A stretch of DNA of 64,000 bases from Rhododendron vialii (GCF_030253575.1 NC_080559.1:3556501-3620500); one strand, 5' to 3'; positions 45,501-58,354 are shown, counted from the stretch's first letter. Numbers and translations: made by a program. The notes: a model not told the origin generated them from the sequence alone.

Positions 45501-46408
45501 GGTCAGAAATCTTGATATTGTGAGTTAATGATTTACAGGTTCAAAATTTCATTTTCTTTCATCTAACTTACAAGGTTACAAGATTCAAGTCACTATATTT
45601 CTGCTATCCTTTCATGGTTGCAATGAAGGGAAAAACAAACTAATGCTAGTTTTACAAAGACACCATGAAATTTGTCTATCAATGTGTATGGGGCTAAGGA
45701 AAGACAAATAGTAGAAACAAAAGACACAATAGTTAGAGGAAGAACCTTACTTGCTCGATTTATCATTTGTGTTGGCGTAATTATGTGAGGAACAGTTTCC
45801 AATGCAGCCTCTATGCCCTTTGCCAAAGAGAGAATAATGGGCACACTGATCCTCTCTTTCCAATACTTACTGATCTCTTCGAACACCTCTCGCGTCTCCG
45901 TTGAAGGCAACCCATTCACAACAATGTCGGCATCCCAAACCGCCTCCTGCAAATTAGTCACAACTTTCAAAGGACAAAGCGGCGTGTCGATCATGTTCAA
46001 ACAAAACCCATCTTTCAATATCTCATCTGCATAAAGTGTCCGTTCACCCAATCGCGCTTCCACGTACTTCAAATACGCGCATCGCCTAATCAACCTTCTC
46101 AGCACATCTTCTCTTGAATTGATCACTTCAAAGAGGTGTTCTGCTGTGGATCTATCCACAGCTCTCCCGGGTCGCCTCCATATTCGGATTTGAATCTTAT
46201 CGCGAAATTGACCATACCCGTCTTGAAGTAAGGCTGCGAAAACACTGCCCCAAGCCCCAGCTCCAACACCCACGATCCTTAACAAATCACCCTCGGCTTT
46301 ACCAAGAACTCGTCGGAGTTCATCGAGCTTCTCCTCCACGCCATTATGGTTTTGTACCCCATTTACGCAGGTATGAGCATGCATCACCTCAATACTTCCA
46401 GCAACCAT
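42592..46408 (-). CDS. GPDHC1: Glycerol-3-phosphate dehydrogenase (NAD+), cytosolic
   Basis: Minus-strand exons 46408-45751, 45008-44787, 44247-44000, 43683-43544 and 42715-42592 join in frame with GT-AG introns to 463 aa (Arabidopsis GPDHC1 is about the same length). It reduces dihydroxyacetone phosphate to glycerol-3-phosphate with NADH in the cytosol, linking glycolysis, redox balance and lipid precursor supply. The Rossmann motif [15 protein letters not shown] is at residues 47-61. Substrate and active-site blocks include [40 protein letters not shown] and GRNAWYGQ. The C-terminus ends in [23 protein letters not shown], the plant cytosolic form. The start is the ATG at 46408 (MVAGSIEV), which aligns with the family; the upstream in-frame GTG is not needed. 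No N-terminal plastid peptide. It is divergent from SFGH, whose ATG is 3.1 kb away, as the two genes are also neighbours in Arabidopsis. Confidence 0.96.
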
Positions 46409-47320
46409 CTTCTTCTTAATACCCACCTCGTATTTTTGTATAAATTGTGTACTCCCTATATCTCACAAGGCTTACTTTTTCTCAGAAGTACAGAAATCGA
46501 AAACTATATATCTCCCGATTCTTTATATGGGTTTTGCACCTTTCAACCTCACAAGGCTTGAAATCTTCTCAACTAATTAAATCAGATTTCAATAACAACC
46601 CACCTCTAATTCTGATGTTGGTTTTGTTTCCCCAATATATCAAACACTTAAACTCCTTAACTTAAATCACAATATTCATCTCCCAAATCTTCCCAAGTGA
46701 TTTTATTGGCAGATTCTCACCTAAACCAAACTTGTTCTTTGATCTCCACTCAAATTTTCTATTTTATTGTTCTGAACTCAAATTGGGATAAGAATGAACA
46801 ATATCATATACGTGTATCCTGCATTAAACACAAAGACTGCTATAAAAATAATGGAAAGTCTTCAACTTCGTATCCTCCGTCAACAATTTGTTCATCTACC
46901 CAACAAACAAGTACATATAAAAACAAAATTTAAAATACCAACCTTTACTTGTCGGTTACTACAAAGCTGTAGAACTCAATTATTAGTCAAAATTCGAGAA
47001 AACCCACCAGAGGGTTTACTCTTAGAGCCCACATTGCTGGCTGAAAAGCGCCATATGAAACCGAGAGAGAGAGAGAGTAGAATGAGAATCGCATGCAGTG
47101 GTGGGAGAGAGAAATGGAAATACGTGACCCAAATGAGAAGAGAAATTATATGACTGTTTTTTGGGGAGGGGTTCCTAGTATCCAAGAGAAGGAGAGGTTG
47201 CATTGATGGATACAGTTGGAGTTGGAATGGGTGCCATTGCCAAAGGCATTTAAAGATCTTGGATACTGCCACCTTCCCCAACGGTCATTAAATTTTGGAG
47301 GGTGGGTTGTCTTCGCTGGT

Positions 47321-47589
47321 AGGCTACTATTGGTCTTCCACTCTTACCAATTCCATGCCCTCACTGTCAAGATAACCATGAGGTCGGCAGGGGAGGAGGG
47401 TACGTAGCATTGCTGATGCGAGGTTCAGGCTTTGTTTGGAATGCTAAAATATGCTACTATTGGTCTTCCACTCTTACCAATTTTATGCCCTCACTGTCAA
47501 GATAACCATGAGGTCGGTAGGGGAGGAGTGTACGTAGCATTGCTGATATGAGGTTCAAGCTTTGTTTGGAATGCTAAAATATGCTACTA
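47321..47589. repeat. Tandem duplication of a 130-bp unit
   Basis: Unit 1 (47321-47450) and unit 2 (47451-47580) start GCTACTATTGGTCTTCCACT and end GGAATGCTAAAATATG. They differ by only a few substitutions, and a third copy begins at 47581 (ATGCTACTA). It lies upstream of GPDH and between the divergent GPDH and SFGH genes. Confidence 0.92.
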
Positions 47590-49530
47590 GTAGGTTTTAG
47601 GCATTCAAAATAGAGTTATAGAGGTGAAAGAACAAAAGAACATATTAAGGAAGTGGGGTGATAGCTAAGTTGAAATACACCATTTTTGATCTCATGTACA
47701 AGATTAATGGTCAAATTTCACTGACAATAACTAACAACTAACACTTCTTGCATGTCAAAATAAAAACATGTGAAGTTGTATTTAGCAAGTGGGTTGTATT
47801 TGAAAGCTTGGTGGTTGTATTTGGAATTTTCCTTTTCAAAAGGCTCAGCTTCTTTTTTTCAGAAGTTACTTTTTTATTTTTTATCTTTTATATTTGTTTT
47901 CTGTGGTAAAAAGGAAAACAAAATTCACAAGTTACTTTTTCAAGCCTCATTCGTATGCGATTAGTATCGGTCTTTTCTTTCGAGCATCTCCAACCAAATA
48001 CATATTCATTTTATTTACAAGAACACAATTTGAACCAACTCACCCAATGGATAGACACGCAACTTCTCCCAATCGTAGGAGAAATAGCATCACATAGGGA
48101 GTTTGGATACTAAAAACACAACAATATTTTGGGATAGCTTAGGCTTTTTCCATGATCAAACCTCTTTTCTAACAAATGGGGGAATTTCTTTTCTTCCATC
48201 CTTGAATGTTTTTCCAAGACCATATCCTGCACTTTATGGAATATCTCAATTTTAGACCTCCTCACGATCTTGACTACTAGACCTTTCACCACACTATGCA
48301 TGTATATCTCATCTCGCCATAGAAATTAAAATCCTCTCTGCCCATATTTCTCCCATTTAGCTAGATGTATATCTCTATGAAGTTTTTGACAACTCTCGAT
48401 CATCGACCTTCACAACTCTCTTATGTAGTCCCTCTTTTAAATATTCTAGGTCTGGATAATATGGCATTGGCACACCCTCTCTGCCATGAATGGCGCCAAA
48501 GGCAATGCATCAGTAATTAAGTACAAGATAACTTACAACCAATGCAAAATGTTGAATACCCCACAAGTGAGTGTTTATTACAGTATTTATTTATGGAATT
48601 CAGATGTGATATTTTGTGTTCGGAGAGTTTTTGTTGGGAATAGAGGCAAGATGGTTAAGAGGAGCATTTTTCATTGACGGCGTTTGCAAAACAAGTTCGA
48701 CAGGGGTAGTTATTGCAACTTTAAAAAACTTAGAGGACATTTCTATACTAGTCAGATAGCTTAAGGGAGTTTATTGTAAGTTAATCGTATTTGTTCATTT
48801 GTGGAATTCGAAAGGAATACGAGTACTCTACGTACATTCATACAGCGCGTACATATGCATTTTGGGTACTTTCTCGGGTCTCAAAAAAATGATTTGAACT
48901 ACTCATTTTATTCAAAATAAATTTTCTAGGGTCTTTGTATAAAATCAGCTTTTTGAATATCAATAAGGGTGTTTATGAAAAATTCAACTTTTCTTTAAAA
49001 TATAGGCTTTAATTCTGAAGTAAAATTGAATGTTTCGTAAATGTCTTTATCGATATCCGATAATGTTGATTTTTTACGAAAATTCTAAAAAAAAAATTGA
49101 ACAAAATAAGAAGCTCAAATCATAAAAAAACACCCAAGACAGTCCCAAAATATGCATGTATATAGATGAATGTATGTACCTATAGCACATGAGGTGACTA
49201 TTTACGGCCTCATATATTTTTTTATATTTTAATTCACCACATTTCGGTAAATAGTTGTTAAAAATCATACATAACAGTTCGGTAAATAGTTGTTGAAAAT
49301 AAAATTATATTTTTGTAATTGTATGCTGAAAATGTATCTTAATTTTGGTAACTAACTGTTGAGTATAATTGAAAATTTTTAACGGACTAAAGAGAAAATA
49401 CGGGCAGCTCAGCTGGGTGGAATTTGGAACCATTTTCTTGCAGTCTTGCTCGTTCACTCTCCACCCCACAGGCCTATAGGATTTTTCTGTAATTGCGGGA
49501 AGAAAAACCCTGATCGGTCGACTGCTTTCT
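47590..49530. other. Intergenic sequence between GPDH and SFGH
   Basis: No gene recognised on either strand. A single GAGCATCTCCAACC end motif near 47981 may be a solo MITE end. Short direct repeats GGTAAATAGTTGTT occur near 49243 and 49281. Confidence 0.5.
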
Positions 49531-49548
49531 AGAGAGAGAGAGAGAGAG
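49531..49548 (+). repeat. (GA)n directly before SFGH start codon
   Basis: About nine GA units run straight into the ATG at 49549, so the tract is the last part of the 5' UTR. Confidence 0.85.
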
Positions 49549-52500
49549 ATGGAGATCAAACCAGTAGAGATCAGCAGCTCAAAGATGTTTGGTGGGTACA
49601 ACAAGAGATACAAGCATTACAGCCCAACCCTTGGCTGCTCCATGACATTCCACATTTACTTCCCTCCTCCTCCTCCTTCTTCTTCTCACAAATTCGCCGT
49701 AAGTCTTCTTTCAAAATATCCATTTGTTCCTTATGCTTCCTTTTTGTTAAGGTTTGATCTTTTAGTTCGAATGGACTAATAATGTTAGTCCGCTTGTGGG
49801 TTTATCATCAATCCGTTGTAACAGTATGTTTATGCTTATGTATGTGTGCAATTCAATGTGTTTGTTTGTGGGCTACTTGCTATATGATTAATACTCGCCC
49901 TATAGACAGATACGCGGTGTTGTTTGTGGTTTTCGGTAAATGGGCGTGATTAAGTATGCACTGATGTCGTATCTCATCTTGCTTGGTTTGTTTGGAATTT
50001 ATGGAAAAGAAAAGAAAAGAAGGGAAAGTTAAGAAAATTTTCTCCATTATTTAGTTTGTAAAGAAAGGGGGGAGAAAATAGCAGATTATAGTCCGCTTGT
50101 GGGTTAATCATCAATCCATTGCAACAATATATTTAATGTGTATGTTTGTGGGATACTTGCTATGTGATTAATACTTGGCCTATAAGCTGATACGTGGTGG
50201 TGTTTGTAGTTTTTCAGTAAATGGGTGTGATTAATATGCACTGTTCATATTTCATTTTGCTTGGTTTGTTTGGAACTTATGGTAAAGAAAAGAAAGGAAA
50301 GGAAAGTTCAATTTTTGTTTCTTATTATTTTTGAAGACTTAAGCTTAGTTGATAAGTGATTTATCAATCAGATATTATACTCCAACATACTAACCGTCAG
50401 ATGAAATTGATTGGAATGCAACTGACAAATTTTGCTCGACTCCTTTCATTACTAAGCAGGTACTCTATTGGCTCTCTGGCCTTACTTGCACGGATGAGAA
50501 TTTCATAGCTAAATCTGGTGCCCAGCGTGTTGCTTCGAGTGAAGGTATCGCTCTGATTGCACCAGATACATCTCCAAGTAAGTCCGAATTCCATGAAATT
50601 GATTTGTAAATGCTGTGAACGAACAGCAGGTTTTCTGTGGTTATTAGAGCTTGATATTTTGCATATTTTTTGTTCCTTTTTCGTTCGCTTAAAGCCATTT
50701 GTGAACTAGCATTCTTCATTTAGACTTGATGAATTGATTACATTTTCCTCTATCTCCTCTTGGTCTCCCTTTGGATGACTATTTGTTCAATGGTTCAATC
50801 AACAACCAACATTGTATAGCACCTTCTGCATTGTTTAACATAAGTAAGACACTGTTAGCACAAGCGGGGGGGTTTTGCAGTCAATCATATGATCTCAGTG
50901 CGTATACTTCTATCCAGGGAAGATAGGCCCTTGTTAATTAGGAAAATTATAGCCAAAGGAGTAAAATGGTGATTTCGTGGTGAAAGTTAAAAACAAACTG
51001 TGTAGTAACGTAGGAAGGTGCTATGAGCCTTGATTTTGCAACTTTGACCCTCAATAGGGATTCATGCATATTTTATTTAGCGGTCCTAACTGAGTTCTCC
51101 TCCTCATTTTGACGTTGACTTTTGCTACTCATATTCTCAAGGGTCATTATCTAGAATATAAATCCTTCTTTTAATTGCCTTATTGTTATAGTGGTGACTT
51201 TGGTTTTAGAAGTTGCTGTATTGACCATATCTTTCCTGGAAATTTTTATAGGAGGTCTGAATGTGGAAGGTGAGGCAGACAGCTGGGATTTTGGTGTAGG
51301 TAAGTAGTATGTGAGAAAAATTCTGAACCTTTACTCTTCAAGTACTGATGGAATAAATGCAGCAGTGCACAGTATTGATTGGTTAAGGTTATACACTGAT
51401 AGATTTCCCTACATGACCTCGATTGCGGTAAAATCTGGAGTCATTACATTAGTAATAGAAGAGTTGTGTGGGGTTCATCAAATGGTATGGCTTACGGCAA
51501 CGTACACCCCCCTGCTTTGATACATAAGAGTTTAACGTTTCTTTTTTATTCTTTATAAACGGAGTTTACCATGCTGTCTTGACTGGTGAATATGGTGTCA
51601 ATATCATTCTATTTGTAAGTTGTAACATGTATGTCTTTTTAGTAATCTTTGAGTGTGTGAAAGCATTATTTGCAATCATATAAAGCACAAGAAATCCTGA
51701 CTTATTAGGGTAGTGTACCCTTTTCAGTCCCTACTCACGACAATGTTTATATTTACCTATCAATGCCTCCCTTTCTGTTTTTAGTAAGATCTACAAGTTA
51801 GAGCAGTGACTCTTGTAAATCCTAGGCTTCTAGCTTAATAAGGCTTAAGTGATATCCATAATTTTTTTTTTGGTTTTCAGTACTGCAAAGTTTGGGTCTA
51901 ATAATGTGCTTCTGAGTTTGGATACTTCTGTTATTCTTTGTGCAATTAGAGTGAGCCTTTTTATCGGTTTGACCCTTCTTTTTGCTGATGGTTTGTCATG
52001 CCTTTCTTTAGTATATGGGTAACATCCTCTTGATGCTCTTTACTTAATAAATTACTGTTACTTGTCCCTCGAAAATATGTTAGGTCCAGTAAGAAAACCA
52101 TGCAGGTGTGAAATGACATCTATTCTCTTCTACTTCGTCTGGAACTTGGTATAGGGTCTGTGTATCTTGTGGTAAACTTTCTTTGCTGTTTAGGTTCATT
52201 GTCTAGGAATTGATCAGTAATTGCAGAAGATAGTTGTCCACCTTAGGTGTGGATGTATGCTTTGTATACTAATGAATTTCTTCTGGCATAAAAGATAAGT
52301 CAGGCATTTAAAGCATTGTATGCACGCCCACTCTATGCTTTCAAATTTTTAGAATCCGATTTCATCGAATACAACTGAAGCATTGCAATGTTATCAACTT
52401 TCTTCTTCAAATCCCTTTCTTGTTGTATGCCTTTGCATTCTTGAGTTGACATGCATCGTGCCAGGAATAACAAATTTTTTTTTTGTTCATTGAAATGGCG

Positions 52501-55500
52501 GAAACTTCCCAATTAGACATTTATTACTTTTTGCTTTATAGATTATAGCAGATTGTGAAGGTTTTACAGTTATCTGCATTTGAAACCTTTTGTTGTGCCT
52601 TCATTCCAGGCCATTCTAATGTAATTCGGTTGAATTCACTTTATACTTGCTTTTGTTATATTCATCTGTGGTTTTCTTTTTTGTGTTCCCTTTCCTTCCT
52701 TTGTTCTGTCATGTACAAGAAGCGCGTAATCATTGCTGTTTCTGTTGCCTTTCATTTTTATCACATTTCATACGACAACAACAACAGAACCCATGTAGTC
52801 CCCAATCATTGGGGGGCATTGGCGGGGGAAGATTGGAGACAGACCTAACCTTTGGCATATGCACAAAGTGGCTGCTCTCAGAATACCACTGAAAGTGTGG
52901 GGAATATCATGAAATTACTTCAAAGTCTTAAATATAGAAAGATGTCGCACCTCTTGCAAAGTCCAAACAGCCCCCTCCCCCTCCCAAAAGGAAAGAAAAA
53001 AGACCAAACCAAACCAAGCCTTAAGTTCCAATCAATTGGGGTCGGTTATGTGAAAAATCATTTTCTCCATTGAGCTCTATTAAGGGCAGCATGTTCTGTG
53101 AAATCCAACAAACCTAGATCCTTAGAAACAACCTCCTCGAAAGTCAATTTTGGTCTACCTCTCCTAATGCTACCCTCTACCGTAATCATATCAATCCTCC
53201 TAACCACCGCATCTTCCGATCTATGATAGACATGTCTAAACCACCTTAATCTATAATCTCTCATCTTAGCTTCTATAAGTCCTACCCCTACCTTCCCGCG
53301 AAGGTTTCGTTTCTAATTCTATCTTGGGAACTCTTACCTCACATCCATCTAAACATTCCCATTTTAGCTACACTCACCATACTCGCATGTTGTTTCTTAG
53401 TAGCCCAACACTCCGTGTCATATAGTGTGGTTGGTTTGGGAGAAATAAGACAAAGCAAAACATAAAATTATAATCAAATGAAAACAATTAATCAGAAAAG
53501 AAAAAGTCCAAGGTATAGAGTTACAGAATTTCTGTTCCCATAACAAAAAACAGGGATGGTTGGTTTCAACCTGCACTCTCTTCATAAAATATCAGTATAT
53601 TGTTTAGGGCTTCAGTTTTTTAGATTGCCAGCTCACAGCAGTTTTGCAGAATAGATAAATGGTTAGATGGAGTTACCAGATATTAATTTTCCGTTGCTTA
53701 TTGGTTCCAAGAAATGAAGGGTATGAATTCGGAGAGATCGCAGTTTGCGAAGCTGCAACTGACTTTTGTGTGTTATTGGACCAGGTGCTGGGTTTTATCT
53801 CAATGCCACCCAAGATAAGTGGAAGAACTGGCAGATGTATGACTATGTTGTCAAGGAATTGCCACAACTGCTGAGTGAAAACTTTCCACAGCTTGATACA
53901 ACACGAGCATCTATATTTGGTCATTCTATGGGTGGACATGGTGCTCTAACAATCTATTTGAAAAATCTGGACAAGTATAAGGTAACTTTCATGTGGCAAC
54001 TCCCTTTGCCTTCAAGGTTTATAGTTTTGATGATATTTCTTGACTTCTCATATTTAGGTTGGCTATGTTCGGTCTTTTTGAGTACCATGTGAATAACTCC
54101 AATACTTGATTCAAATGGTTCTCGCTGACTTACACGAGGTTTTCTGTTTTTACTTCCTTCTTACATGAGGCAATCGTTATGTAGTTATATTTTCCCACTA
54201 AATGAAAAGAAGAAAAAGAATAAGGTTTCCCAGTGACTTTATCTCAGTATGTTAGCAGTAGTGATAGACTTTTCTTGCCATATTGTCCACTGTCCAGTGT
54301 GGATAGGCATCTTGACTGCATTTCTTATGTTCTATTTCAATTGTATGCCTTTTGAGTTTCAATTCGACGTAATAAATTTTGGTGTTTGTTATATTTTCTT
54401 TTGACTATTTTCATTTTGTTCTTTGTCCAGTCAGTGTCGGCCTTTTCACCGGTTGTGAATCCTCTTAACTGCCCTTGGGGTCAGAAGGCTTTCACAAACT
54501 ATTTGGGTGCAAATAAAGCTGATTGGGAGGTAAATTCTTAGGCGAATCACACTCCCAAAGTGTCTTTAAGTTGGAACTTATGTGGCCTTGAATTCTAAAC
54601 ATGCAGGTTTATGATGCCACTTGCCTGATGGCCCTGATATCAAAGTTCAATGATGTCCGTGCTACCATTCTAATCGATCAAGTAAGCAATCATAGTCTTC
54701 CATTTTATCACTTCTACTTGCACAGATCTTGTCACAGACCCTTACACAAGGTGTGGGTCCCGCAGCATGTGATAGAGTTTGTGTGCAGACTGGTTCCGAA
54801 TCTAGGCATGGTAGCTTTTCCCATTTAAATGATTCACCATTGAATTGGATCTTTGTGACGTTGTCAAACTTATAGCGGTCGATTTGATATTTTCTTCGAT
54901 TTCACGTATTCCTTTGTGATCTCATTCAGATTTAAGATGTTTTTGAAGTTACTTTGGCAACCAAAATCTTTGGTCTAATTAGGAAGATATGCATTGCGGC
55001 ACCTTCTTTTACTAAGATCTACGTGAAGAGATACCTAATTAATTGTAACAGCGTTGGTGTTTTATGCCATGTGAGAGATTAATTAGTGAACTGAAGAATT
55101 TTGTTATTGGCTTCTCAAATTTGCCATAGTAATTTGAGGAGTACCATACAAAATTGATGGTTGCGCATTTAGACTGATATTGAGATAGAGAATTCTTGTT
55201 TATGTCTTTACTCTTTAGTACGGAGGGTGAAATTCACGCCGCTAGGTGTGCTGAAAGTTTGATTGTGATTCAACGAACTAGACGGTTCATGGATGCACAT
55301 CACGTCCTCCATTCAGTGCTAACTTAGGTTTTTGCAAGATTATAAAATGATCTTTTCAGGAGGTTTTAGAATACATGAAATTCATCCTGATGGGTGCTGT
55401 CTGAAGGACAGGTTTTTGTCAATCTTTGTGAAGAATAGGACCAGAGTTTGTTTAGGGAATGAAAAATGTAATAAATCCTTGTTTTTAGTACAAGTTGAAT

Positions 55501-56216
55501 ATATTTTTGGCACTGTAATACAAAGAATAGATTGTCTTTAAAGTAACAAACCATCTGGTTGGAGTAATGAAAGGTTAGCACAAAAAGGTTGTGCAAGTAC
55601 TTTAAAAATAAAAATCCTAGTTTCCAGTTCTCTCATTTGAGTTTTCTGCACCATGTGATATTTACGGAAGAGGACCAGCTCTTCGATTTCATGAAATGGC
55701 TCCAGCCTGTGCCAAAATGTCCAAGGTTCTGCTAGATTGAAAGTACTTAACCAGGGAGAGTCGAGACCGGGCCAACACTTCAACCATGAACAAGTTTGTC
55801 CAAATCGGGGTTTTATATTGTGGGGTCGGAAAAAGTACTGGTATCGGTGATATGGCTATATATATCGGCCGATATCGGACAATATTGGCCAATATATTGG
55901 TTAATAACGGTATTGGAGTTCCAAAATCCCTTTACATTATGTAAGGCTGATACGATATGTAGCGTCCTTTATTTAATACCTTTGTCCAGATTGAAGAGAG
56001 AGCGTTCTTCCTAATTTACTACAATTATTTGTGCAGGGAGAGGATGACAAATTCTTGCATGATCAATTGATGCCCCACAAGTTTGAGGAGGCATGCAAGA
56101 AGGCTAAGGTTCCTCTTCTGTTGCGGCTTCAGCCTGGTTATGATCACTCTTACTATTTCATTGCCACCTTCATCGAAGACCATATTCTCCACCATGCTCA
56201 AGCCCTTAAACTGTAG
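49549..56216 (+). CDS. SFGH: S-formylglutathione hydrolase (esterase D family)
   Basis: Exons 49549-49698, 50460-50577, 51252-51299, 53785-53981, 54431-54529, 54607-54681 and 56037-56216 join in frame, all GT-AG, into 288 aa (family about 280-285). The enzyme hydrolyses S-formylglutathione to glutathione and formate, the second step of formaldehyde detoxification, in the cytosol. It is a serine alpha/beta hydrolase. [13 protein letters not shown] forms the oxyanion-hole region. GHSMGGHGA gives the nucleophile Ser at about 153, IDQGEDDKF the catalytic Asp at about 232, and GYDHSYYF the His at about 266. All are present. A three-residue insertion (MAL) lies in exon 6 ([12 protein letters not shown]) where relatives read TCLISK or similar. 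Intron 3 (2.5 kb) carries a LINE fragment and intron 6 a CGGTATCG-type fragment. The (GA)n leader abuts the ATG. Confidence 0.96.
52985..53440 (-). pseudogene. RTE-type LINE 3' end in SFGH intron 3
   Basis: The minus strand reads [20 protein letters not shown] and MGMFRWM, then, after lesions, [38 protein letters not shown] and [20 protein letters not shown]. This is the conserved C-terminus of plant RTE/LINE reverse transcriptases (RLRWFGHV, RGRPKKTW). It ends with the typical 3' tail CCGACCCCAATTGATTGGAA near 53020-53045. 5'-truncated and broken. An additional tail-like piece (ACAACAACAACAGAACCC) lies near 52777-52815. Confidence 0.85.
55835..55925. repeat. CGGTATCG-type repeat fragment in SFGH intron 6
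   Basis: TATCGGCCGATATCGG and ATTGGCCAATATATTGG palindromes resemble the element at 36316-36643. Too short to define ends. Confidence 0.5.
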
Positions 56217-56756
56217 TTCCTTTAACCTCGTGTGTTTTCTTGAGTGTTTCAACCACTATTTAGCGTATCCGTGACTTTCTATCAAAGCTTCTTCTATCTA
56301 TTTAGGATACAAAAACAAGAAGCAGCTTTATATATTACAGTGCTGCTTGCGTTATTAACGTAAAACTCCGATATGTTTGCTGCACTTGGAAGACTGATTG
56401 AAAATAATTCCCCTTAGTTTTCGCGTAGAATCGTTTTTTAAGTTATATTTAGCATTTCCTTCCACCCATTGATCTAAGATGATGTGCTTTTCCTCAGAGC
56501 AAGCCCTAGGGAAGCCGGTAAAGCTGTGTGTTGCTTTGGCCTTCCAAATATGGGGTACGAAGATGGCCCCCTTAATTTTGCAACAGAAAATGTGAGAGAG
56601 TAAATTCGTAAGTCATAAATTGATGCAACTAGATCAATCTTTTGCGCGTTACTTGACTTGAAAAATTTTCTTTGATTTATTAGGCTTGACTTGGTATCGT
56701 TATGGTAACAAGGCCAGATTTTATTCTTCGAATTCTTGTGTAAAAGTTGATAGAAG
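56217..56756. other. SFGH 3' UTR and flank
   Basis: No gene seen. Confidence 0.5.
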
Positions 56757-58354
56757 GTAAAATTTTAAAAAAGCCCCTAAACTTTTAAGAACTTAAAAAA
56801 AAAAACACTTCAACTTTAACAAATGACAAAAAGACACCTGAACTTACCATTTCGTTAACAATTAGGCTCCCGCCGTCCAATTCTGTGAATTTGTAATGGA
56901 TGGAGCTAATGGAAGGTGTTATCTTTTTTTTTAAAACTTTTTACTCTTTACTTTCAAAAATTACTTTTCACTCATTCTTTTTTTAATAGTAAATAAATAT
57001 GCAATAAAGTTTTTTTTCTAACTATTTATCAAAAAATACTGTAGCTCTATTTTTTATTATTTACAAACAAAAATTTAACCCTCCCTTTTTTTTTACTTTC
57101 AAATTTTACTTTTTCCTCTCCCCTCTTTTTTTTTTATTAAAAATCTTACCTTACACCACCAATCAACCCCACAACCAACCGCCAATGCTCTAGCCTCAAT
57201 TTCAAAAATTTGAAATTACTTTAAACCCCCTTTTTTTTTACTTCTTACTTCAAAAAATTAACTTTCAACTCTTTTTTATTAATAAATAAATAAGTAATAA
57301 AGTTATTTTTTCTTACTATTTCCCAAAAGGTACTTTCACCCCCGTTTTTTTTTATGTATTATTTTCAAATTTTACCTTTCCCTCTCTCTTCCTCTTTTTT
57401 TTTAGAAATTCAATCCTACACCACCAATTAGCCCCACAACCAACCGATAGGGGAATTTCAGATTTTCTCGATATCCAAATCTTAAATCACATACTCAGAG
57501 AGGGGGGGGGGGGGGGGGGGGGGGTAATTTGAAAGTAAAAAATGGGGGGTTAAAGTTATTTTTGTAAATAGTAAAAAACGGGGTTAAAATAATTTTTGAT
57601 AAATAGTAAACAAAAACTTTATTGCATATTTGTTTACTACTAAAAAAAAAGAAGGTTAAAAGCAAATTTTGGAAGTAAAATGAGAAAAAGAAGAAGAAAG
57701 GTTAAAAGATGGAGGTTAAAAGTAATTTTGAATTTCTAAAATTGGGTTTGGGCTTTGGTGGTTGGTTGTGGGGTTGATTGGTGGTGTGGGGTCAAATTTC
57801 TTAAAAGAAAGACGGGTAGAGAGAGAGAAGGGAGAGGGGAAAGGTAAAATTTGAACGGTCTTGCTATTGTCAGCCCACTGGGTTGACGATAAACATACTA
57901 GAAGACGAGAAAAACACGTATTTTGTATACTTTTTTATACCTTTTAATACACATTCACACACTCACTATTGTCAGCCCATTGGATTGATTTTAAAATTTT
58001 CCAAATTTGAAAGTTAAAAAAATAGGAGAATTAAAGTTATTTTTGTAAATAGTAAAAATAGAGTTAAAGTAACTTTTGATAATGGTAAGAAAAAAAAAGA
58101 ACTTTATTACATATTTATTTACTACTAAAATAAAATAAAGAGTTAAAAGTAATTTTTGAAAGTAAAAAGAAAAAAAAAAAGAAAGGTTAACACCTTCTGC
58201 TAGCTCCATCAATTACAAGTTGACGGAATTGGACAGCGGGAGCCCAATTGTTAACGGAATGATAATTTAATGTGTCTTTTTGTCATTAGTTAAAGTCCAA
58301 GTTTTTTTTGTTGTAAAATTTCTGAAAGTTCAGGTTTTTTTTTGAAATTTTCCC
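56757..58354. mobile_element. 1.6-kb long inverted-repeat element
   Basis: The left end (AAAATTTTAAAAAAGCCCCT, then AATGACAAAAAGACACCTG, then GTTAACAATTAGGCTCCCG) reappears inverted at the right end (58354 back to about 58190: AAAATTTCAAAAAAAAACCT, AATGACAAAAAGACACATT, GTTAACAATTGGGCTCCCG). Further inverted matches run inward over several hundred bases (TTACTATTTAC...TAAATAATAAAG type). Another pair (CACCACCAATCAACCCCACAA near 57155 and TTGTGGGGTTGATTGGTGGT near 57765) adds an inner stem. It is non-coding and contains a G23 homopolymer. It is probably a non-autonomous foldback/Mutator-like element. Confidence 0.82.
57502..57524 (+). repeat. Poly(G)23 homopolymer
   Basis: An uninterrupted run of about 23 G near the centre of the inverted-repeat element. 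Its exact length may be affected by sequencing error. Confidence 0.85.

Noticed and set aside
45593-45751. Extension of GPDH exon 1 past RASKVLPL
   Set aside because: A canonical donor (GCAA|GTAAGG) at 45751 joins in frame to exon 2 (ACG-GGA), restoring the family sequence RATGVPLDN.
46408-46426. Upstream in-frame GTG start for GPDH (GIKKK)
   Set aside because: Not an ATG; the ATG at 46408 matches the family N-terminus.
48110-48677. Small ORFs between GPDH and SFGH
   Set aside because: Short, no conserved motifs, no splice continuity, AT-rich composition like surrounding spacer.
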